Assembly: GCA_024690425.1 (NCBI GenBank) | Contig: JAILCT010000216.1 | Coordinates: 1-25,411, forward strand | Direction of reading: 5' to 3' | From: Lachnospiraceae bacterium | Lineage (GTDB): Bacteria > Bacillota_A > Clostridia > Lachnospirales > Lachnospiraceae | Length of the DNA stretch: 25,411 nt | Shown: positions 16,174-24,642 of the stretch, in pieces | How positions within the stretch are numbered: position 1 is the stretch's first letter | Layout: the number at the start of each line of letters is the position of its first letter | Translations under genes and position numbers: made by a program | Notes under the pieces: generated by a model | Told to the model about the DNA's origin: nothing | What the model saw: the letters and a program-made list of their open reading frames with translations, nothing else | Database searches by the model: none

Positions 16174-16676
16174 CCGTTCCCTCCTTCTTCCAGGGATCTG
16201 ATCCGACGCACTGTCTGATTCTGCCTCTTTTCACTGGTCATATGAAGGGGATCGGCCTCACCTATCACAAGAGTATCACCGTCGTTTATCGCAGCTTCCT
16301 TAAGGGGGCCTGCGTTAAGATCGGCGATGACCAATGCGGCAAACCTGTCGTAGTTATCATCGTCTATGATGGGGAAGTGGTGCTTCATCCTGTACCAGTG
16401 TCCGGGATCGTAGCCTACGCTGCCTATATATAAGCGGTCCGCCGTATCCGCCACTTCATCAACACCTGCTTTTTTACCGGGCAGGGCTCCGATATCCTCG
16501 CAGAAGAGGACCGCATAAGCCCTTAAGATCCTATCCCTCACGGTCTCATCCCCGTCGCCTGTCTTCCTCCCCGTCAGGCTGTCCATCACCTTATAGTAAT
16601 AGTCCTGCGCCTCCGGATCCCTGTCAAAATTTACAATGGCTTTATAAAAGTCAACGTTTATAAGATTTTCAGGCAT
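16170..16676 (-). CDS. Unknown protein between hydA and the regulator
   Basis: A 168-residue, acidic, soluble-looking protein that I do not recognise. It has no signal peptide, membrane helix or metal-binding Cys motif (a single Cys near 59). Notable stretches are RAYAVLFCEDIGALPG, GYDPGHWYRMKHHFP and INDGDTLVIGEADPL. The N-terminal half is predicted helical and the C-terminal part mixed. A strong ribosome site (GGGAGG, seven bases before the ATG) lies 17 bases after the hydA stop, and its own stop overlaps the start of the pseudo-receiver regulator. The position argues that it works with the hydrogenase or the regulator, for instance as a sensor or partner protein. No function can be read from the sequence. 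Confidence 0.7.
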   Translation of the reverse strand: MPENLINVDFYKAIVNFDRDPEAQDYYYKVMDSLTGRKTGDGDETVRDRILRAYAVLFCEDIGALPGKKAGVDEVADTADRLYIGSVGYDPGHWYRMKHHFPIIDDDNYDRFAALVIADLNAGPLKEAAINDGDTLVIGEADPLHMTSEKRQNQTVRRIRSLEEGGNG

Positions 16677-16693
16677 TTACAGTCCTCCCGTCA

Positions 16694-18379
16694 TTATAAC
16701 GCGCGATGCAGCAGCTCGTGCTCGCGGCCCTTTATTACATCTTCCCAAATACGGTCGATGAGCGGATTCTCGTCGGTATATCGGATACTTGATAACTGAT
16801 CGACCTGATAGATACCGTTCATGCGGGCGGACCGTGTGTTGGGTCCCATGGGAACAGGCTGGCCGCCTCCCAATATACAGCCTCTCCTGCAGGCCATGAC
16901 CTCAACAAAGTCATAATGAGCCTTACCTGCCTTGATATCCTCAAGAAGATCTGATGCATTCTTAAGTCCGTGGACAACCGCGATCTTTATCTCACGTCCG
17001 TTAAGCGTTACCGTTGCCTCCTTGAAGCCCTCCTTGCCGCGGATCCCGGAATACTTGATATTTTCAAGGGTTGTATGATCCTTATCGGGTGACAGATAAC
17101 GAAGGACTGCCTCGGTGACACCGCCGGTGATACCAAATATGGATGCTCCGCCCGATGCCATCGAGAAGGGCATATCGCATGCCTCACTTCCCAGGGTCTC
17201 GAACTTGACACCCACCTGCTTTATCATACGGATCACTTCCTGAGTCGTTATAACGATATCCGTATCCTGTCTGCCGTTTGTATGATTATCGGGACGGAGG
17301 ATCTCAGCCTTCTTGGCCGTACAGGGCATGATGGCAACAACGTAGGTCTCCTTACCCTCTTCCTCATCCTTTTTCTTGAAATACTCCTTGATGACCGGCG
17401 AGAACATGCTCATGGGTGACCGGCAGGTACTTACGTTGTCCGTGAACTCAGGGTATTTATTCTCCATGAACTTGACCCAGCCGGGACAACATGATGTAAA
17501 GAGCGGAAGGCTCTTGCCGCTCTCAAGCCTTGCGGCGAATTCCTTTGATTCTTCCATGACCGTAAGATCAGCTCCGAAGTTGGTATCATATACCGCATCA
17601 AAGCCCATGATACGAAGGGCCTTCACCAGCTTGCCCATTGCATTCTCGCCCTTTGGCAGGTTGAACTTGTCACCCACAGCCACCCTTACGGCGGGTGCTA
17701 TCTGGGCAACAACTCTCTTCTTCGGATCATTTATCGCATCCCACACCTCGGTAACGTTGGTCCTTACCGATATTGCGGCTGTAGGACATACAACGGCACA
17801 CTGGCCGCATCCCACACAGTCGGTGTCGGCTATTTCCTTGCCGAATGCGGGAGATATCTGCATCTTCGATCCCCTGTGGGCAAAATCGATCGCCCCGATC
17901 GCCTGATTCTCCGCACAGGTCCTTACACAGTCACCGCAGAGAATACATTTGTTGGGATCACGAACGATACATTTCGAGGACATATCTATCGGGAGCGCTT
18001 CCTTCTTGTTCAGGAAGCGCACAGCATGTACACCTACACGATAAGCCAGGCTCTGAAGCTCACACATACCGTTTTTGGTACAGGTCGTACAATCCCTGCA
18101 ATGGGTTGACAGAAGGAGCTCGATTATGAGCTTCCTGTACTGCTGGAGCTTCTTGGTATTGGTGTGGATGTTCATGCCGGCTCTCGGTACCTCGGAACAT
18201 GATGCGAACATCTTACCCCTGTCATCCTCGACCATACACATCCTGCAGGCTCCGTATATTGACAGGTCTGAATGGTAGCAGAATGTAGGTATATCTATCC
18301 CTGCCTTCCTTATAAGGCTCAGGATATTCTTTTCACCTTCTATCGGCACCTTGATGCCGTCTATTGTCATGTAATCCAT
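16694..18379 (-). CDS. hydA: [FeFe] hydrogenase catalytic subunit, HydABC type
   Basis: A 561-residue group A [FeFe] hydrogenase. N-terminal [2Fe-2S] ligands are Cys34, 45, 48 and 61. The His-Cys3 [4Fe-4S] site is H93/C97/C100/C106, and two ferredoxin-type clusters use C145/148/151/155 and C188/191/194/198. The H-domain has L1 FTSCCPGW (C297, C298), L2 MPCTAKKAE (C353) and L3 VMACRRGCILGGGQP (C497, C501). Thus all H-cluster ligands and the proton-transfer cysteine C297 are present. With HydB and HydC just upstream, it should form the NADH/ferredoxin-dependent (group A3, electron-bifurcating) enzyme making H2. It lacks the extra C-terminal [2Fe-2S] domain of Thermotoga HydA. AAGGAGG precedes the ATG. 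The maturases HydE/F/G are not in this window. Confidence 0.95.
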   Translation of the reverse strand: MDYMTIDGIKVPIEGEKNILSLIRKAGIDIPTFCYHSDLSIYGACRMCMVEDDRGKMFASCSEVPRAGMNIHTNTKKLQQYRKLIIELLLSTHCRDCTTCTKNGMCELQSLAYRVGVHAVRFLNKKEALPIDMSSKCIVRDPNKCILCGDCVRTCAENQAIGAIDFAHRGSKMQISPAFGKEIADTDCVGCGQCAVVCPTAAISVRTNVTEVWDAINDPKKRVVAQIAPAVRVAVGDKFNLPKGENAMGKLVKALRIMGFDAVYDTNFGADLTVMEESKEFAARLESGKSLPLFTSCCPGWVKFMENKYPEFTDNVSTCRSPMSMFSPVIKEYFKKKDEEEGKETYVVAIMPCTAKKAEILRPDNHTNGRQDTDIVITTQEVIRMIKQVGVKFETLGSEACDMPFSMASGGASIFGITGGVTEAVLRYLSPDKDHTTLENIKYSGIRGKEGFKEATVTLNGREIKIAVVHGLKNASDLLEDIKAGKAHYDFVEVMACRRGCILGGGQPVPMGPNTRSARMNGIYQVDQLSSIRYTDENPLIDRIWEDVIKGREHELLHRAL

Positions 18380-18443
18380 TTATTCCTCCTTGAGTATGCC
18401 TGTTAAGATTCTACGATTTCACTTTAGTACCGGCTCTTACCGT

Positions 18444-20324
18444 CTAAGCGATCGATATCGCCTTGAACGGGCAGTTGTCCGCACAGGCACCACACTTGAT
18501 ACACTTGCTCTGGTCTATGGTGTAAGGTGACTTGAGCTCGCCTGTTATCGCACCGACAGGACAGTTCCTTGCACACTTGCTGCAGCCCTTGCACAGGTCA
18601 GGTGATATCACGTAGCTTGCAAGCGCCTTGCAGGTACCCGTCCGGCACTTCTTATCCCTGACATGCTCCTCGTACTCATCCCTGAAGACCTTAAGGGTCG
18701 ACAGAACAGGAAGGGGTGCCGATTTGCCAAGGCCGCACAGGGCCGTATCCTTTATGGCATGTCCCAGCTCTTCAAGAAGGTCGAGCTGTTCCATGGTACC
18801 GCGTCCGTTTACTATATCTTCAAGGATCTCCAGCATACGCATTGTACCCTCACGACAGGGCACGCACTTACCGCAGCTCTCGTTCTGCGTGAAGTTCATG
18901 AAGAACCTTGCAACCTCGACCATACATGTATCTTCATCCATGACAACCAGGCCGCCCGATCCTATCATTGCGCCCTTGGCTGTAAGCGAGTCAAAATCAA
19001 GCGGATCGTCAAGATCGGTCGAGATAAGACACCCTCCGGAAGGACCGCCTATCTGTACGGCCTTGAACTGCTTACCGCCCTTGATGCCGCCTCCGATATC
19101 ATAGATGATCTCGCGGAGTGTGGTTCCCATGGGAACCTCGACAAGACCTGTATTGTTGATACTTCCGGTCACTGCGAAAGCCTTGGTTCCGGGACTCTTC
19201 TCGGTACCGATCGTATGATACCAGTCGGATCCGTTAAGGATTATCAACGGAACATTTGCATAGGTCTCGACATTGTTAAGAACCGTGGGCTTACCGAAAA
19301 GACCCTGCTCAACCGTACGCGGCGGCTTGGTCCTTGGCATTCCGCGCTCACCTTCTATAGAAGCCGTAAGGGCTGATCCCTCACCGCACACAAAGGCTCC
19401 GGCGCCTTTATTTATATGGAGCCTGAACGAAAAGTCAGTCCCCAGGATATTATCTCCTATAAGCCCGGCTTCTTCGGCCTGGGCAATTGCGATCTTAAGT
19501 CTTGATACGGCAAGGGGATATTCTGCCCGGACATATATATAGCCTTCCTGGGCACCAACGGCATATGCTGCGATCAGCATTCCCTCGATCATCTTATGGG
19601 GATCGCCTTCCATTACCGACCTGTCCATAAATGCACCCGGGTCACCTTCATCACCGTTGCATACTACGTATCTTGTCTTCTCAGCCTGCCTTGCCACCTG
19701 CTTCCACTTATAACCCGTCTGGAAGCCTCCGCCTCCTCGGCCCCTTAAATTGGAATCATATATTACATTGACAACCTCTTCCGGGGTCATGGTAAAGAGG
19801 GCCTTCTCAAGGGCCTTATATCCGTCGGAAGCGAGTGACTCTTCAATGTGCTCGGCACCTATATGGCCGCAGTTCTTAAGGACAAGACGCATCTGCTTGG
19901 CATAGAAGGGGATGTCCTCCTGGGCGGGATATGAAACCCCGTTCATCTTATATAAGAGCCTCTCAACCGGCTTGCCTCCAAGGATGGTGGTATTGTAGAT
20001 CTCCTCACAGTCTTCGGCCTTAACCTTGGTATAGAGGTAATTGTAGGGCTCGATGCGGACAAGGGGGCCCATTTCGCAGAAACCGTGGCATCCGCTCTTC
20101 TCGATATCCGTCTCATTGCCATGGGCAGCTTCGGGACCGAATACGATCTCGGCATCGGTATCAACCTTGCACAGCTCACACATCTTCTCATATATCTTCT
20201 GGGATCCGCCTGCAAGACACCCTGTACCGGCGCATATGAGGATACGGCACTTATATCCCTTAACCCTCTCTTCGGCTTTTAAACGGATGGCAGTCAGATC
20301 ATCACGGGAATTAAGCTTATTCAT
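18444..20324 (-). CDS. hydB: NADH-binding flavoprotein subunit of the hydrogenase, NuoF-like
   Basis: A 626-residue HydB/NuoF homologue. The N-terminus is a thioredoxin-like [2Fe-2S] domain (C31, C36, C79, C83). The NADH/FMN domain has RGRGGGGFQTGYKWK (194-208) and GAGAFVCGEGSALTASIEG (307-325), followed by an SLBB part. The [4Fe-4S] motif is ESCGKCVPCREG with C484/487/490 and C530. The C-terminus carries two ferredoxin-like clusters (C578-588 and C608-618). This extended layout is the one seen in HydB of electron-bifurcating hydrogenases, where the FMN splits electrons between NADH and ferredoxin. The start overlaps the hydC stop by eight bases, with GGAGGG inside hydC, so translation is coupled. 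hydA follows after 64 bases. Confidence 0.95.
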   Translation of the reverse strand: MNKLNSRDDLTAIRLKAEERVKGYKCRILICAGTGCLAGGSQKIYEKMCELCKVDTDAEIVFGPEAAHGNETDIEKSGCHGFCEMGPLVRIEPYNYLYTKVKAEDCEEIYNTTILGGKPVERLLYKMNGVSYPAQEDIPFYAKQMRLVLKNCGHIGAEHIEESLASDGYKALEKALFTMTPEEVVNVIYDSNLRGRGGGGFQTGYKWKQVARQAEKTRYVVCNGDEGDPGAFMDRSVMEGDPHKMIEGMLIAAYAVGAQEGYIYVRAEYPLAVSRLKIAIAQAEEAGLIGDNILGTDFSFRLHINKGAGAFVCGEGSALTASIEGERGMPRTKPPRTVEQGLFGKPTVLNNVETYANVPLIILNGSDWYHTIGTEKSPGTKAFAVTGSINNTGLVEVPMGTTLREIIYDIGGGIKGGKQFKAVQIGGPSGGCLISTDLDDPLDFDSLTAKGAMIGSGGLVVMDEDTCMVEVARFFMNFTQNESCGKCVPCREGTMRMLEILEDIVNGRGTMEQLDLLEELGHAIKDTALCGLGKSAPLPVLSTLKVFRDEYEEHVRDKKCRTGTCKALASYVISPDLCKGCSKCARNCPVGAITGELKSPYTIDQSKCIKCGACADNCPFKAISIA

Positions 20325-20799
20325 TTTCTCCCTCCTTGATCTTCTTAATGGTCTCTGTAACCTTCTCGGGTGTCATTGCGGGATGTACCTCATCGTTAAC
20401 TGTCATAACGGGAGCCAGTCCGCAGGCACCAAGGCATGATACGGTCTCTACCGTGAAGAGCATATCATCGGTCGTGTTCTTGTCAGCCGTCAGGCCAAGC
20501 TCCTTATTAAGCTGCTCAAGGATAAGGGTACCCTTCCTTACATGGCATGCGGTACCGTCACAGACCTTGATCACATACTTGCCCTTCTTGTCAAAGGAGA
20601 AGTTCTCATAGAAGGTTGCGACCGAATAGGCCTTGGCCTCCGTGATCCCGATGTTCTTTGCAACATAAGTGAGCAGTTCCGGCGGAATATACCGGTAGAC
20701 TGCCTGAATATCCTGCATTATCGGGATAAGCGACTCCTTTCCTTTTCCATGTGCGGCTATTATCTCATCCGCTTTTTCATAAAATGATCTGTCAAGCAT
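20317..20799 (-). CDS. hydC: NuoE-like [2Fe-2S] subunit of the hydrogenase
   Basis: A 160-residue thioredoxin-like ferredoxin of the NuoE/HydC family. The helical N-terminus (IPIMQDIQAVYRYIPPELLT) is typical, and the cluster ligands are C80 and C85 (CDGTACHVR) plus C122 and C126 (SCLGACGLAP). It relays electrons within the HydABC complex. I choose the ATG at 20799 because GGGAGG lies four bases before it. An upstream in-frame ATG at 20811 has no ribosome site and would put the Shine-Dalgarno inside the gene. It lies 37 bases downstream of the alcohol dehydrogenase stop with no terminator visible between, so read-through is plausible. Confidence 0.93.
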   Translation of the reverse strand: MLDRSFYEKADEIIAAHGKGKESLIPIMQDIQAVYRYIPPELLTYVAKNIGITEAKAYSVATFYENFSFDKKGKYVIKVCDGTACHVRKGTLILEQLNKELGLTADKNTTDDMLFTVETVSCLGACGLAPVMTVNDEVHPAMTPEKVTETIKKIKEGENE

Positions 20800-20836
20800 A
20801 AGACCTCCCATTGGTTATGAAATGATTATATTTATT

Positions 20837-21919
20837 CTACCAGGAAAATACTATTTTTTTAAGTATATCCTCGTCCACATCAAAAGACGCCGACTCCATC
20901 TTGGCCCGGTTATTTCTTACCGCCTCAAAGGTCCTTGTAAGTTCATCTTCCGGGATGCTCATATTTCCAAAGACCCTGTTGATATAGGACCTCAGATCGT
21001 CTGTTCCGGCAAAGCCGGATAATCGCAGAAGCCTGTCCCTTTCTTCAGCGGAAGCAGCTTCCATAAAGCCCGGAAGGAAATATCCCACAGCCCTCCCATG
21101 GGCAAGACCCATATCATAGGTGATGGTATAGCTTAATGCATGCGGAAGGGATGTTCCGCTCTGGGCGATGGACATTCCCGCAAGTGTGGCCGATCGCATT
21201 AGCAATCCGCAATCTGTCTCATCCGCGCTCCTGCCGCCTCCTGTTACATCCTTTATCATGGCCCAGGCTTTAAGGCCTGCTTCGGCCGTCATCCTTACAT
21301 AGTCATCGGCTTTTGCGTTCAGCATGCTCTCATACAGGTGAGAAAGAGCATCAACGGAACTGTTTACTATAAGGGTCTGTGAGGCATTTTTAAGATATTT
21401 GCCATCGATCAGTGCCATTACGGGAAATATCTTATGTACCATGGATATCTTGGTCTTTTTATCATGGCGGGTAAGGACCGATACGCCTGTTACTTCGGAA
21501 CCCGTACCGCATGTTGTGGGAACGCAGACAAGAGGAAGTGCCGAAGGGTCCGCGCTTTTGTCATACAGGTAATCGGGTCCGGCTTCCGGATGCTTCAGTA
21601 TAAGAGCTATGGCCTTGGCCGCATCCATAGGGGAACCCCCGCCTATACCGACGACAAGATCAATGTCCTGCGAAGCATATTTATGTCCCGCAGCCAGGAC
21701 CGTATCCGTTGACGGATTCTCCTCAACGTCCGAAAAGACCGAATATTCAACTCCATGCTCTTCCATTACCCGGATCACGTCATCAAATGAACCGTTCAGA
21801 AAGGCCGATCTTTTTCCTGTTACGATAAGAGCCTTACTGCCAAGGGCAGCTATCTCCTCACCGTGGTTTAATACACAGTTCTTCTCATCGTATACCCTGA
21901 CAGGCATATAGTATTTCAT
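20837..21919 (-). CDS. Iron-containing alcohol dehydrogenase
   Basis: A 360-residue group III alcohol dehydrogenase. The nucleotide-binding loop is GIGGGSPMDAAKA (91-103), and GTGSEVTG follows at about 138-145. Metal ligands match the family: Asp190 and His194 in SVDALSHLYES, His260 in SLPHALSY and His274 in GLAHGRAVG. Length is normal. It would reduce an aldehyde with NAD(P)H, or the reverse; the substrate (butanol, ethanol, propanediol or other) cannot be told. GGAG precedes the ATG. It stands between degV and hydC on the same strand, which fits a shared role in disposing of reducing equivalents during fermentation. Confidence 0.92.
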   Translation of the reverse strand: MKYYMPVRVYDEKNCVLNHGEEIAALGSKALIVTGKRSAFLNGSFDDVIRVMEEHGVEYSVFSDVEENPSTDTVLAAGHKYASQDIDLVVGIGGGSPMDAAKAIALILKHPEAGPDYLYDKSADPSALPLVCVPTTCGTGSEVTGVSVLTRHDKKTKISMVHKIFPVMALIDGKYLKNASQTLIVNSSVDALSHLYESMLNAKADDYVRMTAEAGLKAWAMIKDVTGGGRSADETDCGLLMRSATLAGMSIAQSGTSLPHALSYTITYDMGLAHGRAVGYFLPGFMEAASAEERDRLLRLSGFAGTDDLRSYINRVFGNMSIPEDELTRTFEAVRNNRAKMESASFDVDEDILKKIVFSW

Positions 21920-21937
21920 GTCATACTCCAGGTTTTG

Positions 21938-22804
21938 TCATCGTTCATTCCCGCGGAAAAACAGTCCCAGCATGCCCGGACCGACATGTGAGCCGGAAAA
22001 GGGTTCATGCTGGCATATGGTAACTGTTACTTCCGGGGTTATCTTCTCTATGAGTCCGGCAAGCATTTCAGCGTCTTCAAGGCAGTCACCGTGAGAGATA
22101 AAAACCGTCTGTTCACCGCTCCTTACCCTCTTCTCATCATATTTTCTTGCAAGTTCCTCTATGGATTTTCTGCGGCCTCGTACCTTGGCGCAGGATATGA
22201 TATGTCCTGTTTCGTCTCCAAACAGGATGGGCTTTATATTAAGTACGGAACCGATCATTGCGGTCACTCCGCTCACACGACCGGTACTCTTTAAATAATT
22301 AAGATCGTCTACCGTAAAATACTGGCATGTATGCTGCACTTCATCATCAAGTATGGAAGCGGCTTCCCTTGTCGCCATACCCTGCAGGCTGAGCTTTGCG
22401 GCGCGTATGGCAAGCAGACCGTTACCGAATCCGCAGCCGAGAGAATCGACTATATGGACAAAACGGTCCTTATATGTCTCCATAAGCTCTCTGGCGGCAT
22501 TCACAGCCGCATTAAACGTCCCGCTTATGCCGGAGCTCATCGATATATATATTACATCCAGTCCTTTCTTCAGAATGGGTTCAAACCGGGATATGAACAG
22601 ATGCGTGTTAAGAAGCGATGTGTGGATCACATTGCCCTTCTTTATCCCTTCATAGAATTCATGGCCGTTAAAGCTGTCAACATCGCCACTGTAAACCTCA
22701 GTCTTCCCGTTTATCGTGTATTCACAGGGAAGAAGCGATATCCCTTTAAGCATATTACCGGGTAAATTGGCGGTCCCGTCCGCAAACACTTCAAAAAACT
22801 GCAT
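21938..22804 (-). CDS. DegV family fatty-acid-binding protein
   Basis: A 288-residue DegV protein. Features of the family are the N-terminal start FFEVFADGTANLPG, the MSSGISGTFNAAVNAA loop (about 89-104), the VDSLGCGFGNG segment and the C-terminal GSHVGPGMLGLFF motif. DegV proteins bind a fatty acid in a cleft between two alpha/beta domains; homologous FakB proteins present fatty acids to the kinase FakA. No fakA-like kinase lies in this window. GGAGGAGG precedes the ATG. It is 18 bases upstream of the alcohol dehydrogenase gene, so co-transcription is likely though the functional link is unclear. Confidence 0.9.
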   Translation of the reverse strand: MQFFEVFADGTANLPGNMLKGISLLPCEYTINGKTEVYSGDVDSFNGHEFYEGIKKGNVIHTSLLNTHLFISRFEPILKKGLDVIYISMSSGISGTFNAAVNAARELMETYKDRFVHIVDSLGCGFGNGLLAIRAAKLSLQGMATREAASILDDEVQHTCQYFTVDDLNYLKSTGRVSGVTAMIGSVLNIKPILFGDETGHIISCAKVRGRRKSIEELARKYDEKRVRSGEQTVFISHGDCLEDAEMLAGLIEKITPEVTVTICQHEPFSGSHVGPGMLGLFFRGNER

Positions 22805-22840
22805 GCTGCCTCCTCCTCATTGGTTCGCTCGGGGATAAAC

Positions 22841-23338
22841 CTAATATGCGTAAGGAACGCACATATAGGCATAGGGGCTAGGGTTAGCCGGGATCATCTG
22901 ATATGAACAGCTTACGGGAGCCGGCAGACACGGCTTCTGAGCAACCGTGGTCGGCATTACATACGGTGTATACGGGTACAGGGTCGTATAAGGAACAACG
23001 CAATAATTACCTGCCGGATACACATAAGGCGTACTCATTACAGCCGGTGTGGGATTGTAGGTTGAATAAAAAGAAGGAAGACGTCCTTCCTTGATACCAT
23101 ATGTAAGATAGTGCCACAGGAGCCGCTCGGGGTATTTACCGTTGGCATATGCCGCCTGCATCTCGGGATAAATACTCGCATAAAAATCAGAATCAAACTG
23201 GGTTCCGTCAGGAAGCAGGTAAACCTTGGCCTGTACCTGTACCGGGCTTACTGCCGCATATATGGCAAAGACTGTGATAAGAGCGGTTACCGCCTTGATC
23301 ATCCGGATAATATGTGATCTTTCACATCTGTTTCTCAT
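22841..23338 (-). CDS. Secreted Tyr/Pro-rich protein with a DFYxxxYP...HYLxYGxxEGR module
   Basis: A 165-residue exported protein. I start at the ATG at 23338, preceded by AAGGAGG with six bases of spacing; the ATG eleven codons upstream has no such site. The signal peptide (hydrophobic 13-32) probably ends at VQA-37. Residues about 47-88 hold a short helical module (FDSDFYASIYPEM, LLWHYLTYGIKEGRLPS) that occurs in many secreted proteins of Lachnospiraceae, function unknown. The last 75 residues are low-complexity, rich in Tyr, Pro, Thr and Val with four Cys (113, 137, 144, 160), ending in VPYAY. This tail could be cross-linked or wall-associated. The gene has its own near-consensus promoter and is followed 36 bases later by degV. 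Confidence 0.65.
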   Translation of the reverse strand: MRNRCERSHIIRMIKAVTALITVFAIYAAVSPVQVQAKVYLLPDGTQFDSDFYASIYPEMQAAYANGKYPERLLWHYLTYGIKEGRLPSFYSTYNPTPAVMSTPYVYPAGNYCVVPYTTLYPYTPYVMPTTVAQKPCLPAPVSCSYQMIPANPSPYAYMCVPYAY

Positions 23339-23383
23339 TTCATACCTCCTTGTAGACCACTGAACGCGCAATCGTATTAGTTT

Positions 23384-23412
23384 ATTATACTCCTTGAAAA
23401 AAGGCCGGTCAA
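23384..23412 (-). promoter_or_regulatory. Near-consensus sigma-A promoter for the Tyr/Pro-rich gene
   Basis: On the minus strand TTGACC is followed after exactly 17 bases by TATAAT (-35 at 23407-23412, -10 at 23384-23389). It is 45 bases ahead of the ATG at 23338. It is the strongest promoter I find in the window and could drive the whole run through degV, the dehydrogenase and the hydrogenase genes. Confidence 0.75.
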
Positions 23413-23413
23413 T

Positions 23414-24412
23414 TCAATCAGCATAATCATCCTCATAATAGTCACCGGATTCTTCAAGGTTGTAGTATTCTATTCCGTCACCGTCTTCATTTTCCTCATA
23501 ATTGTCGTATTCTTCGTAGGTCTCATCGCCATATGCATCATCAGTATATTCTTCATATCCGGCCTCAGCCGGCTCTGCGGCTTCCTCATCATATCCTCTC
23601 GGTTTTCTTGCGATCAGATGGAGAATGTGGCTGTGATGCAGGATAAATACCGCCGTCATCATAAAAAGATGTGTATAAAAGGCTCCGACTATATAATAAT
23701 TGCGCTCAAGAAGATACCCCTGTGAGAAACCGAAATAGCACAGAAGGCCGGTAAGCAGCAGCCCCAGTATCAGAAGGTAAATATTCTTCACCATGTTCTT
23801 CAGTGACTCGATGAAATCCAGAAACGATGCATCGAAATAGATAAAGCGTCCGACCATAAGGCCCAGATAATACAGAACGACCGGGTTATACTCGCTGGCA
23901 TCTCCTATATTATTAAGATACGCCAGAATAAAGATAACGTAGAACATGCCGAGCATACGTACAGTCGCCTTCTCGCTCTTGTCTATCCGCTTAAGCGGTA
24001 TGAATATCTTATCCAGTATGGTGTTCAGAACACATGAGAGGCATATGAGCAGAAGAAGAACGAAGTCCTTGCCGCTCTCCCATATGTTTATGAAGGTGGA
24101 AAACCTCATGTATTCTTCGCTTCCGACCTCACCCTGCAGGATCGTATATATGTGATTTATGATCACGTATGCACATGCAAAGGACATTACAGACGTGGCC
24201 GAGATTATCATTTCATAAAATCTCTGGACCCGGTTATGTGACCTCTCATATATCGCCCTTCTGCGGGCCTTTTTCTTAAGACCCAGAGTTGACAGCCTCA
24301 CACCGCCCAGGATCACAAGTACGCACAGGATGACTCCCGCAAAGGCAAGAGTCAGAAAGATAAGCTTTTCTCTTGTTGTAAAGTCCGGATTTAAATATGC
24401 ATCTACCGTCAT
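23414..24412 (-). CDS. Seven-helix membrane protein with acidic Tyr-rich tail
   Basis: A 332-residue integral membrane protein that I do not recognise. Hydrophobic segments lie at about 17-39, 66-88, 116-134, 150-168, 176-193, 210-230 and 240-260. A basic loop (KKKARRR, about 46-52) follows the first helix, so that loop is likely cytoplasmic. The final 60 residues (from about 273) are almost all Asp, Glu, Tyr, Gly and Asn, with twelve tyrosines and no basic residues. The tail is probably disordered. The ATG has AAAAGG at nine bases. It is transcribed from an extended -10 promoter divergent from the SCP2-like gene, and its stop nearly touches the -35 box of the next promoter. Confidence 0.6.
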   Translation of the reverse strand: MTVDAYLNPDFTTREKLIFLTLAFAGVILCVLVILGGVRLSTLGLKKKARRRAIYERSHNRVQRFYEMIISATSVMSFACAYVIINHIYTILQGEVGSEEYMRFSTFINIWESGKDFVLLLLICLSCVLNTILDKIFIPLKRIDKSEKATVRMLGMFYVIFILAYLNNIGDASEYNPVVLYYLGLMVGRFIYFDASFLDFIESLKNMVKNIYLLILGLLLTGLLCYFGFSQGYLLERNYYIVGAFYTHLFMMTAVFILHHSHILHLIARKPRGYDEEAAEPAEAGYEEYTDDAYGDETYEEYDNYEENEDGDGIEYYNLEESGDYYEDDYAD

Positions 24413-24457
24413 TTCATTTACCTTTTCATTTTAATTGCATTCCAGATATTTATGTTC

Positions 24458-24466
24458 AGTATACCA
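24458..24466 (-). promoter_or_regulatory. Extended -10 promoter of the seven-helix membrane protein gene
   Basis: On the minus strand TGG-TATACT is an extended -10 with five of six matches. It is about 46 bases before the ATG at 24412. No -35 consensus is seen at 17 bases. Confidence 0.45.
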
Positions 24467-24589
24467 CAATAAAGATGTTTGTGTTTTGTGTTCAATTATG
24501 AAAATTAAACAAAACATCATAATAAATCGTAAAATTCTTATAAAATCTAATAAAATATCAAAATATATGTATATAATTATATAAGTTTA

Positions 24590-24598
24590 TGATATAAT
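24590..24598 (+). promoter_or_regulatory. Extended -10 promoter of the SCP2-like gene
   Basis: TGA-TATAAT is a perfect extended -10 (TGnTATAAT), about 45 bases before the ATG at 24643. The surrounding DNA is extremely AT-rich and the -35 hexamer is poor. Confidence 0.5.
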
Positions 24599-24642
24599 TT
24601 GAATAAATAAACGTGACTTAATATCAATTTCGAGGTGATACC

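Noticed and set aside
18628..19376. Plus-strand open frames of 158 and 237 codons opposite hydB
   Set aside because: They lie fully antisense to a highly conserved hydB. Their composition reflects its codon bias and they show no homology by eye.
16694..20799. Complex I (nuo) genes instead of hydrogenase subunits
   Set aside because: HydA carries full H-cluster motifs (TSCCP, MPC, C-x3-C with GGGQP) and no other nuo genes are nearby, so NuoE/F-like subunits belong to the hydrogenase.
20800..20811. Upstream ATG (20811) as the hydC start
   Set aside because: It has no Shine-Dalgarno, while a GGGAGG between the two ATGs serves the one at 20799.
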